DNA from: Candidatus Bipolaricaulota bacterium
GTDB taxonomy: Bacteria; Bipolaricaulota; Bipolaricaulia; UBA7950; UBA9294
Length of the DNA stretch: 6,843 nt
Assembly (NCBI GenBank): GCA_030612485.1
Contig: JAUWNS010000127.1
Location: 1-6,843, forward strand
Direction: 5' to 3'
The notes under the pieces were generated by a model. The model had not been told where the DNA came from. It saw only the letters and a program-made list of their open reading frames with translations, and made no database searches. Shown here in pieces: positions 1 to 6,553 of the stretch. The first letter of the stretch is position 1. Each line of letters opens with the position of its first letter. The position numbers and the translations under genes are program-made.

Positions 1-1
1 G

Positions 2-1192
2 CAGCAGTGGTCGCGGGTGCTGGACGGGATCGTGCCGCAGTGGGCGCACGGAAAGCGCTCCGAGGAGAAGGGTGTGGCCGGATTCGCAGGGACTGATCTT
101 AGCCGTAACCCGGTCGGGACCGGCCCGTTCAAGTTCGTGGATTGGATCAGCGGTTCCCACATCACGCTGGAGAGGTTCGACGACTACTGGGCAGCGGGCG
201 TTCCTGCCGAGGAAATCGATACGGTTGTCTTCGAGATCGTTGGGGATCCGGCTGCGATGCAGGCGGCGCTGATCGCCGGCTCGCTTCACATCGTGGACAA
301 GGTTGCCTTCCGGGATTTTGAGGCACTCAGTCGGATGCCGGGGATCGTGACCAAGCGGATTCCGGGAATCCAGACACAGTACGTCACCCTCAACCTGGGT
401 GCCCCGCCGTTCGGGATCACCGCCGATCAGGTCGGAGATGAAGCGGCGATCGAGAAGGCCTATAACCTGCGCAAGTTCATGTTCCACGCTATCGATCGCG
501 ATGAGATCGCGGAGGAACTCTTCTACGGGATGGGCACCAAGCAGTACGGTCCATGGTATCCGGATAGTGAGTGGACCTCTCCCAACCTGAAGGGGATGAC
601 CCTGCACGATCCAGTGCTGGCTCAGGAATACCTGACTAAGGCAGGCTACCCTGATGGTGGACTCAGCTTCCGCATGATTGCGACGAACGTCCAGTGGTTC
701 GTCGACGTGTCGACCATCATTCAGGAGCAGTTGAGGCTGTACGGGGTCGATGTGGAGGTCATACCGATCGACAAGTCGGCCTTCTTCGACACGCTGTATG
801 AGACCTTCGACTGGGAGAGCGGAATGGAGGACTGGGGGTACAGCAACTTCCTGGCGATCTCCTGGCTCTTCTCCGGCTACTACCGCAATAACCACAACCA
901 CACTCACTGGCACCACGCTGCTCCGGATCTTGCGGAGCACTACCACGAGACCGTGCCCGGGCACGCGGAATACTGTGCCCTGTACGACGAAGCGATCGTG
1001 GAGCCGGATGAGCAGAAACGGAAAGAGCTGGTGTGGAAGATGGAGGAAATGCTGGTCGAAAACGTGATCCGGATCGACCTGATGATCCTCGATAACCTTC
1101 ACGCCTGGCGTGATACGGTCAAGGGATTCGGCGATGGGTTGAACTCACAGGGCGAGATCGACTTGAGATTCATTACGGAGTTCTCCGGCTGA
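2..1192 (+). CDS. Peptide/nickel-type ABC transporter substrate-binding protein (SBP_bac_5), 5'-truncated
   Basis: Extracytoplasmic solute-binding component of an Opp/Dpp-type ABC importer. It would capture the ligand (oligopeptide, dipeptide or similar) and deliver it to the permeases downstream. Only the last 396 residues are present: the frame is open to the left edge, so the signal peptide or lipobox and roughly the first 100-200 residues of this usually 500-600 residue family are missing. The family hallmark NPVGTGPFKF lies at 107-136 (fragment residue 36 onward). It is followed by the typical ITLERFDDYW strand, an ALIAGSLHIVD segment, LRKFMFHAIDRDEIAEELFYG and the AQEYLTKAGYPDGG helix-turn. 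The end, FITEFSG followed by TGA, is a normal C-terminus. An unusual His-rich stretch lies at 893-964, where relatives usually have a plain loop such as NYSGYSNPEYD. Family assignment is firm; the ligand is unknown. The apparent GTG at 17 is internal and not the start. Confidence 0.93.
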   Translation, partial: QQWSRVLDGIVPQWAHGKRSEEKGVAGFAGTDLSRNPVGTGPFKFVDWISGSHITLERFDDYWAAGVPAEEIDTVVFEIVGDPAAMQAALIAGSLHIVDKVAFRDFEALSRMPGIVTKRIPGIQTQYVTLNLGAPPFGITADQVGDEAAIEKAYNLRKFMFHAIDRDEIAEELFYGMGTKQYGPWYPDSEWTSPNLKGMTLHDPVLAQEYLTKAGYPDGGLSFRMIATNVQWFVDVSTIIQEQLRLYGVDVEVIPIDKSAFFDTLYETFDWESGMEDWGYSNFLAISWLFSGYYRNNHNHTHWHHAAPDLAEHYHETVPGHAEYCALYDEAIVEPDEQKRKELVWKMEEMLVENVIRIDLMILDNLHAWRDTVKGFGDGLNSQGEIDLRFITEFSG

Positions 1193-1209
1193 TAGTCGGA
1201 GCAGCAACG

Positions 1210-1250
1210 GGGCGGGAGAGAGCTTCCTCCCGCCCTGCTTTCATGTTTTT
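1210..1250 (+). terminator. Intrinsic-type terminator or attenuator after the binding-protein gene
   Basis: A perfect 9-base GC-rich stem (GGGCGGGAG at 1210-1218 with CTCCCGCCC at 1227-1235) encloses an 8-base loop. It is followed by CTGCTTTCATG and five Ts ending at 1250. The hairpin begins 17 bases after the binding-protein stop and ends 35 bases before the first permease start. In Opp-like operons such hairpins often let only part of the transcripts continue, so the binding protein is made in excess over the membrane parts. The T-run is interrupted (TTTCATGTTTTT), so partial read-through is plausible. That role is inferred; the hairpin itself is seen directly. Confidence 0.8.
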
Positions 1251-1270
1251 CCTCGCAGGAAGGGAGAAAG

Positions 1271-2233
1271 ATGGGGATCTACATTCTCAAACGGCTGTTC
1301 TTGGCCGTTCCCACCCTCTTTGTCGCCAGTATCATCATCTTCATGCTCATCCATCTCGCGCCGGGCGGACCTGTGCGGGTGATGCTAGGTCCGATGCAGG
1401 ACCCGGTATTGGTGGAGAAGCTTCGTCATCAGCTGGGCCTTGATCTTCCGGTGCACCAGCAGTACCTCCTCTGGGCCGGCAAGGCACTGCACGGCGATTT
1501 TGGCATCTCGGTCACTATCCAGCGGGGTTCCTCTGTGATGGGTCTTATTGCGCAACGGTTCTCCGTGACCATGGAACTCGCTTTCCTGTCGCTGATCGTG
1601 GCCCTCTTGATCTCAATTCCCACTGGTATTATCTCTGCCCTGCGACAGGACAGGTTGCCCGATCATATCGCGAGGATCATCGCTCTTATCGGGATCTCTA
1701 TCCCAAATTTCTTTCTCGGTATTATCCTGATCCTAATCTTTGGCGTCTACCTCCTGCAGCCGTGGGGAGCGGGTGGATTTGTCCCACTGAGCAAGAGCAT
1801 CGGGGACAATCTTATCCGGATGCTCCTGCCGGCGATCACCCTGGGGACTGCCTACTCCGCTATCGTTATGCGGATGCTGCGCTCAGCTATGCTCGATGTC
1901 ATGGGCCAGGATTACGTGCGCACAGCACGGGCGATGGGAATCGGCCAGGCCAGTATAGTGAGAAGGGATGTGGTTAAGAACGCGATGATCCCCGTTATCA
2001 CCGTCATGGGCAACGCAATCGGCTATCTCTTAGGTGGTTCTATCGTGACAGAGACCGTATTTCGGTTACCTGGGGTCGGCAACCTGATCATCACCGGTGT
2101 CTTCCGGCGCGATTATCCGGTCATTCAAGGAATCGTTCTTACCATTGTTGTGGTCAGGATTTTAGTGAACTTGATCGTCGATATACTCTATTCATACCTC
2201 GACCCGCGCATCCGCTACGGGGGAGCGGAGTAA
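1271..2233 (+). CDS. DppB/OppB-like ABC transporter permease, first inner-membrane subunit
   Basis: Inner-membrane permease, 320 residues, a normal length for the DppB/OppB family (binding-protein-dependent transport inner membrane component). The N-terminus MGIYILKRLFLAVPTLFVAS and the following LIHLAPGGP are classic for this subunit. About six membrane segments are visible, near residues 9-29, 99-123, 133-160, 184-202, 241-263 and 286-308. The cytoplasmic EAA-type coupling loop that docks on the ATPase is at residues 214-243 (DYVRTARAMGIG and onward to NAMIPVI). The protein ends with the family-typical YLDPRIRY. The ATG at 1271 is preceded by a strong AGGAAGGGAG (1257-1266). The next gene starts only about a dozen bases after the stop. 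It should pair with the second permease to form the channel. No defects are seen. Substrate specificity cannot be told from this subunit. Confidence 0.95.
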   Translation: MGIYILKRLFLAVPTLFVASIIIFMLIHLAPGGPVRVMLGPMQDPVLVEKLRHQLGLDLPVHQQYLLWAGKALHGDFGISVTIQRGSSVMGLIAQRFSVTMELAFLSLIVALLISIPTGIISALRQDRLPDHIARIIALIGISIPNFFLGIILILIFGVYLLQPWGAGGFVPLSKSIGDNLIRMLLPAITLGTAYSAIVMRMLRSAMLDVMGQDYVRTARAMGIGQASIVRRDVVKNAMIPVITVMGNAIGYLLGGSIVTETVFRLPGVGNLIITGVFRRDYPVIQGIVLTIVVVRILVNLIVDILYSYLDPRIRYGGAE

Positions 2234-2245
2234 AAGGTGCCAGCA

Positions 2246-3211
2246 ATGAGCAAAGACCTATCAGAAGAGACTAAACTCGGAATGCGGGCCCACCGCGGCC
2301 TGTTGCAGGAGTTCTGGCATAACTTCAAGAAGAACAAGCTCTCTCTGGTTGGGGGGGTCATAGTCCTTTCATACTTCGTTATCGCCGTATTCGCGCCCTT
2401 GCTGGCCCCTTATAACCCGGTGGAACAGTTCAACGCCCCACGGGGAGAGCACAATCCGCTCCCACCGCTGTCGCGAAGCGGGGAAGGGCAGCTGTTCCTC
2501 CTCGGATCCGATAAGTTCGGGCGTGATATCCTATCCCGTGCGATCTACGGCACGAGAACCCTGTTGCAAGTTGCTGTGGGCTCTATCGCCGTGGCACTTG
2601 TCTTGGGTGTGGCGAGGGGGGCGATAGCGGGCTACAAGAAGGGGACCTGGGTCGATGAGTTGATCATGCGAGTGGTGGATATCATGCTCTCCTTCCCCAC
2701 ATTAGTCCTTGCTATCGCTCTTCTGGGAGCATTCGGCATCGGCAAGACCAGGATCGGACCGTTCGTCTTAAGCAATATGGTAAAGATCATGGTCGTCATC
2801 GCTATCACCTACTCACCGCGGTTCGCCCGTGTCATGCGGGGCGTTGTCATGCAAGAGATGACCGAGGACTACGTCGATGCCGCCAAGATTGCCGGGGCCT
2901 CCGGGGGGCGGATACTGACCAAAGAGGTGTTCGTCAACACCATCCCTCCGATCATCGTGCAGGCATCGTTGATGATGGCGACGACCGTACTCACCAGCTC
3001 GTCCCTTAGCTTCCTGGGGTTGGGGCTCCAACCTCCTCATCCCAGCCTGGGGATCATGCTCAATGAAGCGCGTGACTTCCTGTTCTTGCGCGCCTGGTGG
3101 TACGCGGTCGTCCCTGGGGTCTTTATCTCCTTGGCTATCTTAGGGTTCAACCTGCTAGGAGATGGCCTGCGCGATTCGCTCGACCCACGCCAGGCGAGGA
3201 GGGTGCAATGA
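2246..3211 (+). CDS. DppC/OppC-like ABC transporter permease, second inner-membrane subunit
   Basis: Second channel-forming permease, 321 residues from the ATG at 2246. An in-frame GTG at 2237 would add three residues. Both starts have a plausible Shine-Dalgarno (AAGGTG before the ATG, GGAG before the GTG), so the start is uncertain by 9 bases. The first cytoplasmic region (FWHNFKKNKLSLVGG) and first membrane helix match the OppC N-terminal domain. The family motif LLGSDKFGRDILSR follows at about residues 85-98. Further membrane helices lie near 105-128, 137-165, 180-196, 234-260 and 285-304. The EAA-like coupling loop is at about 207-236 (DYVDAAKIAGASGG and onward). The extracytoplasmic loop before GSDKFGRD and the stretch around GIGKTRIGPFVLSN look slightly longer than in textbook DppC. 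Its stop overlaps the start of the next gene as ATGA. Confidence 0.94.
   Translation: MSKDLSEETKLGMRAHRGLLQEFWHNFKKNKLSLVGGVIVLSYFVIAVFAPLLAPYNPVEQFNAPRGEHNPLPPLSRSGEGQLFLLGSDKFGRDILSRAIYGTRTLLQVAVGSIAVALVLGVARGAIAGYKKGTWVDELIMRVVDIMLSFPTLVLAIALLGAFGIGKTRIGPFVLSNMVKIMVVIAITYSPRFARVMRGVVMQEMTEDYVDAAKIAGASGGRILTKEVFVNTIPPIIVQASLMMATTVLTSSSLSFLGLGLQPPHPSLGIMLNEARDFLFLRAWWYAVVPGVFISLAILGFNLLGDGLRDSLDPRQARRVQ
3197..3202 (+). promoter_or_regulatory. Shine-Dalgarno site of the OppD-like gene
   Basis: A perfect AGGAGG lies five bases before the ATG at 3208. This sets the start there and not at the upstream in-frame codon at 3097, which lies deep inside the permease gene. The site is inside the permease coding region, in keeping with translational coupling. 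Confidence 0.85.
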
Positions 3212-4188
3212 GTGTGCCCCTCCTGAAGATCGATCACCTGGTTACACGCTTCTACACGGAGGAAGGGGTCGTCAAGGCCGTGGACGGAAATTCCTTCCAC
3301 CTCGAGGAGGGGGAGACCCTCGGGATCGTAGGGGAATCTGGCTCGGGAAAGACAGTCACCGCTCTCTCCGTGATGCGGTTGATCGAGAACCCCGGCAAGA
3401 TCGAGAACGGAAGTATCCTCTTTCGAGGAGAAGATCTACTGGCGAAATCGGAAAAAGAGATGCAAAAGATCCGTGGGAAAGATATCGCCATGGTCTTTCA
3501 GGATTCACTCAGCTCCCTTAACCCCACTCTCACCATTGGGGAGCAGATTGGCCGTGTCCTCCACTTCCACACCAAACTCACCCGTAAGGAGAGGAAGAGC
3601 CGCGCGGTCGAGTTGCTGACGCAGGTCGGGATTCCGGAACCGGAGAAGCGCACTGGTAACTACCCCCACGAGTTCAGTGGGGGGATGCGCCAGCGAGCAC
3701 TGATTGCGATGGGCATTTCCTGCAACCCAGCGATGCTGATCCTTGACGAGCCGACGACCGCATTGGACGTAACGATCGAAGCTCAGATATTTGAGCTGAT
3801 CGATCAACTTAAAGAGGATTTTGGGATGGGGACAATCCTGATCACCCACGACCTTGCCGTGGTCGCTACCTCATGCGACCGGGTGATCATCATGTACGCC
3901 GGCTGCATCGTTGAGGAGGCGGGTGTGTACGCCCTCTATGAGAACCCATTGCACCCGTACACGCACGGACTCTTGAACTCGATACCGCACTTGGACGAGA
4001 AGGGACAGAAACGGCTTCCGTCGATCCCTGGGGAAGTCCCAGACCTGATCAGTCTCCCCGAAGGGTGCAACTTCAGTCCTCGATGTCGGCACGCTGATGA
4101 GAGGTGTTGGCAGGTGGAGCCTTTGCTTGAACAGATCTCCACAGGGCGGAAGGTCGCTTGCTTGAAGGTCGATGAGTGCAATGAATAA
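3208..4188 (+). CDS. OppD/DppD-like peptide ABC transporter ATP-binding protein
   Basis: Cytoplasmic ATPase of the importer, 326 residues, a usual OppD/DppD length. Walker A GESGSGKT is at 42-49, the Q-loop Gln at 98 (VFQD), the ABC signature FSGGMRQR at 156-163, Walker B MLILDEP at 176-182 and the H-loop His at 214 (LITHDL). All catalytic motifs look intact. The C-terminal oligopeptide-transporter domain starts near [12 protein letters not shown] (249 onward). It carries four cysteines, Cys287, Cys293, Cys300 and Cys318, in the CNFSPRC...C...C pattern; in some studied OppD/DppD proteins such a quartet holds an iron-sulfur cluster. The ATG overlaps the permease stop (ATGA) and is preceded by AGGAGG. 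The 3' end overlaps the next ATPase gene by 17 bases. It is expected to form a heterodimer with that neighbour. Confidence 0.96.
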   Translation: MSVPLLKIDHLVTRFYTEEGVVKAVDGNSFHLEEGETLGIVGESGSGKTVTALSVMRLIENPGKIENGSILFRGEDLLAKSEKEMQKIRGKDIAMVFQDSLSSLNPTLTIGEQIGRVLHFHTKLTRKERKSRAVELLTQVGIPEPEKRTGNYPHEFSGGMRQRALIAMGISCNPAMLILDEPTTALDVTIEAQIFELIDQLKEDFGMGTILITHDLAVVATSCDRVIIMYAGCIVEEAGVYALYENPLHPYTHGLLNSIPHLDEKGQKRLPSIPGEVPDLISLPEGCNFSPRCRHADERCWQVEPLLEQISTGRKVACLKVDECNE

Positions 4189-5161
4189 CGACACGTTGTT
4201 AGAAGTGAGAGGGTTGGCGAAGTACTTCCCTGCTGGAGGTGATTGGTTCGCACAGATGTTCGACCGCCGGCAGATCAAAGCGGTAGACGGGATCGACTTT
4301 ACCATCTACAAGGGTTCTACACTCGGCCTTGTCGGCGAATCTGGCTCGGGGAAGACAACCACAGGGAAGGTGATCGCGCGCCTGATCGAACCGACCGCCG
4401 GAGAAGTCAGGTACGCGAATGACGACCTCGCAAAGATCAAAGGCGGAGAACTGAAGAGGATGAGGCGGCGGATCCAGATGATATTTCAGGATCCAAGTTC
4501 CTCCCTCAACAGACGAAAGACGGCCGGCCAGATCGTCAGCGAACCGTTGCTCATCCACAAATTGGTCCCCAGGAAGGAACTGGAAGCGAGATTAGTCAAG
4601 GTCATGGATCTCGTCGGCCTATCGCGCCGTTTCTTAAACCGCTATCCCCACGAGATGTCCGGCGGCCAGCGCCAGAGGGTCGGCATCGCTCGCGCCCTCG
4701 TTGTAGAACCAGAATTCATCATCTGTGATGAGCCGGTGACGGCGCTAGATGTCAGCATACAGGCCCAGATCCTGAACTTGTTGATGGATCTGCAGGATGA
4801 ACTGCACCTCACCTACCTCTTCATCGCCCATGATCTAAGCGTGGTCAAGCACGTCAGCGATCACGTGGCCGTGATGTACCTGGGTAAGATCGTGGAGATA
4901 GCAGGTGCGGATACACTCTTCTCGGATCCCAAACACCCTTACACGCGTGCGCTACTGGCCGCAATTCCCAAGCCAGACCCCAAAGCCGAGAAGCGGAAGA
5001 TCCTGCACGGAGAAGTGCCGAGCCCGATAAATCCTCCTGCGGGCTGCCGATTTCATCCACGGTGCCCAGAGATGATCGGTGAGGTGTGCCGTAATAAGGA
5101 ACCTCAAAGCATTACATTACCTGATGGAACTCGTGTCGCCTGCCACCTCTACACCGACTAA
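4172..5161 (+). CDS. OppF/DppF-like peptide ABC transporter ATP-binding protein
   Basis: Second ATPase of the importer, 329 residues from the ATG at 4172. Another in-frame ATG at 4181 would remove three residues. Neither start has a strong, well-spaced Shine-Dalgarno (GAAGG at 4164-4168 is very close to the first), so coupling to the upstream gene is likely. Walker A GESGSGKT is at 55-62, the Q-loop Gln at 106, the signature MSGGQRQR at 162-169, Walker B FIICDEP at 182-188 and the H-loop His at 220. The lead-in FPAGGDWFAQMFDRRQIKAVDG is the extended A-loop region seen in OppF. The C-terminal domain has HPYTRALLAAIP and a cysteine quartet, Cys292, Cys298, Cys306 and Cys324, like its partner. 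No defect is seen. Assignment as OppF and not OppD rests on gene order, the extended N-terminal loop and MSGGQRQR. Confidence 0.95.
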   Translation: MSAMNNDTLLEVRGLAKYFPAGGDWFAQMFDRRQIKAVDGIDFTIYKGSTLGLVGESGSGKTTTGKVIARLIEPTAGEVRYANDDLAKIKGGELKRMRRRIQMIFQDPSSSLNRRKTAGQIVSEPLLIHKLVPRKELEARLVKVMDLVGLSRRFLNRYPHEMSGGQRQRVGIARALVVEPEFIICDEPVTALDVSIQAQILNLLMDLQDELHLTYLFIAHDLSVVKHVSDHVAVMYLGKIVEIAGADTLFSDPKHPYTRALLAAIPKPDPKAEKRKILHGEVPSPINPPAGCRFHPRCPEMIGEVCRNKEPQSITLPDGTRVACHLYTD

Positions 5162-5184
5162 TGATGGATAAAAAGCAGCTTGAA

Positions 5185-5190
5185 AAGGGG
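5185..5190 (+). promoter_or_regulatory. Shine-Dalgarno site deciding the amidohydrolase start
   Basis: AAGGGG lies six bases before the ATG at 5197. The earlier in-frame ATGs at 5161 and 5164, which touch the OppF-like stop, have no purine-rich site upstream (the preceding bases read CTCTACACCGACTA). The 5197 start is therefore preferred. Confidence 0.7.
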
Positions 5191-5196
5191 AAATCG

Positions 5197-6378
5197 ATGA
5201 ACGAACAAGCGATCGAAGCGAAGAAGACAGCCGCTCGGAAGGCGATCGATGCATTGAGGCCACAGCTCATCGACCTCGCGGAGAAGATCCATCAGAACCC
5301 TGAGACCAAGTTTGAGGAGGTCAAGGCCGCGCAGTGGCTCTCTTCAGCAGCTGCGGATGCCGGATTCAAGGTGGAAAAACCTGTCGGCGGCTTAGAGACG
5401 GCTTTCAGAGCCGTTCATGCAGGTTCAGAAGACGGTCCTGTCGTGGCATTCCTCGCGGAGTACGACGCTCTTCCCAAGATAGGGCATGCCTGTGGACACA
5501 ACCTGATCGGCACCGCCAGCTTGGGAGCGGCGCTAGGACTGGCCAAGGGGATAGAAGAATTCCCCGGTACGATCCAACTCATCGGCACACCGGGTGAAGA
5601 GGGTGGCGGCGGGAAGGTGACCCTCGCTGAGGCCGGCGTATTCGATGAAGTGGATGTGGTTATGATGTTCCATCCCTCAGGGAGGACGGTGCTGTGGAAG
5701 CACGCCCTGGCCCGTCGCAAGCTCTCGATCGAGTTCTTCGGCAAATCCTCCCACGCTGCCGGCTCACCGGAGAAGGGAATAAACGCTCTGGATGCCACGA
5801 TCCAAACCTTCAACGCGATCAACGCGTTGCGCCAGCATATGGTGAGCGACGCCCGCGTGCACGGGATCATCACCGATGGGGGAGTGGCCCCCAACGTAGT
5901 GCCCGATCATTCGGCATCGCTCTTCTATGTGCGCGCGATGGATGATGACGACTGCGACAAGCTGCTGGAAAGGGCCAAAGATTGCGCCCACGGGGCGGCG
6001 AAGGCGACCGGGGCCAAGGTTAAACTGGAGATGCAAGGGGCTTACAAGAGCCTTAAGACGAACATGAGTATGGCTCTAACGTTCAAGGAGAACCTCGAGA
6101 GACTGGGCTGGGAGTTTGACGATGTCGATCCCAAAGAGGGGATCGGCTCCACCGATATGGGTAATGTCAGCCATGTGGTTCCAGCGATCCACCCTTACCT
6201 GAGCATTGGCCCGGCCGATCTTGTTGGGCACTCCACCGAGTTCGTCGAAGCGTCCAACTCCGAGAAAGGAAGGGAGGCGATGCTCGCCGCGGCTAAAGCG
6301 ATGGCGATGACAGCGATCGATATCCTCTTCCGTCCCTCTCTGCTCGCCGCGATCAGGGATGAGTTCGTAGAAGAGTAG
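5197..6378 (+). CDS. M20 family (M20D/PM20D2-like) metallo-amidohydrolase
   Basis: Predicted cytoplasmic metal-dependent amidohydrolase or peptidase, 393 residues, the usual length for M20D-type enzymes (aminoacylase, AbgA/AbgB, PM20D2-like). It would hydrolyse an amide bond of an N-acyl amino acid, a dipeptide or a similar compound. Visible motifs are EYDALPKIGHACGHN at 88-102, with candidate metal ligands Cys99 and His101; GTPGEEGGGG at 130-139, with the catalytic/metal Glu pair 134-135; MMFHPS around His159; GKSSHAAGSPEKG at 182-194, which opens the inserted dimerisation domain (His186); and VGHSTEF with His345 near the end. EYDALP..GHACGHN resembles the PM20D2/ACY1L2 and AbgB branch more than classical carboxypeptidases. 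No signal peptide is seen. It directly follows the OppF-like gene, 35 bases after its stop, suggesting it processes what the importer brings in. Family is firm; substrate is unknown. In-frame ATGs at 5161 and 5164 would add 12 or 11 residues but lack a ribosome site. Confidence 0.92.
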   Translation: MNEQAIEAKKTAARKAIDALRPQLIDLAEKIHQNPETKFEEVKAAQWLSSAAADAGFKVEKPVGGLETAFRAVHAGSEDGPVVAFLAEYDALPKIGHACGHNLIGTASLGAALGLAKGIEEFPGTIQLIGTPGEEGGGGKVTLAEAGVFDEVDVVMMFHPSGRTVLWKHALARRKLSIEFFGKSSHAAGSPEKGINALDATIQTFNAINALRQHMVSDARVHGIITDGGVAPNVVPDHSASLFYVRAMDDDDCDKLLERAKDCAHGAAKATGAKVKLEMQGAYKSLKTNMSMALTFKENLERLGWEFDDVDPKEGIGSTDMGNVSHVVPAIHPYLSIGPADLVGHSTEFVEASNSEKGREAMLAAAKAMAMTAIDILFRPSLLAAIRDEFVEE

Positions 6379-6553
6379 CCCTGGAGAACCTCTTGCCAGA
6401 ACTGCTCCCTCCTCTCGCTCCATATTGAGAAAGATGAGGAGAAGATTTGCTGGAGCCCCTCGCCCGTGGGTTCACGCTCGGTGCCGATACACTAAGCGCA
6501 TCCTCCAAGCTGGTTTGAGCAATTCCCTCCTTCCCGCTACCATGCGGAAAGAA
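6379..6553 (+). other. Intergenic region between the amidohydrolase and uvrC
   Basis: This spacer has no convincing gene. CTCCTC at 6409-6414 can pair with GAGGAG at 6436-6441 across a 21-base loop, but no T-run follows, so it is a poor intrinsic terminator. A weak promoter-like pair for uvrC, TTGAGC at 6515-6520 and TACCAT at 6538-6543 with a 17-base gap, matches the sigma-70 consensus in only four of six positions each and would place the transcript start almost at the uvrC start codon. I treat it as possible but unproven. Confidence 0.4.

Noticed and set aside
3871..4305. Long open frame on the minus strand (144 codons) opposite the end of the OppD-like gene
   Set aside because: It lies opposite firmly identified ATPase coding sequence, shows no recognisable domain and is explained by GC-rich codon bias of the real gene.
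3331..4362. Nearly identical DNA (GAATCTGGCTCGGG) in the two ATPase genes
   Set aside because: It encodes the Walker A motif in both and reflects shared function and ancestry, not a recombination site or a mobile repeat.
5814..5830. Short repeated and palindromic AACGCG/AACGCGTT in the amidohydrolase gene
   Set aside because: It is explained by the coded residues Asn-Ala-Ile-Asn-Ala-Leu; no further copies form an array or site.
5415..5894. Open frame on the minus strand (159 codons) opposite the amidohydrolase
   Set aside because: The + strand has clear M20 motifs throughout; the reverse translation has no family features and no ribosome site I could support.
6409..6441. Possible terminator hairpin after the amidohydrolase
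   Set aside because: The stem is only six base pairs with a 21-base loop and no T-run follows, so it does not meet the pattern of an intrinsic terminator.
6515..6543. Promoter-like TTGAGC and TACCAT with 17-base spacing before uvrC
   Set aside because: Each box matches in only four of six positions and the implied transcript start falls almost on the start codon; chance occurrence is likely.
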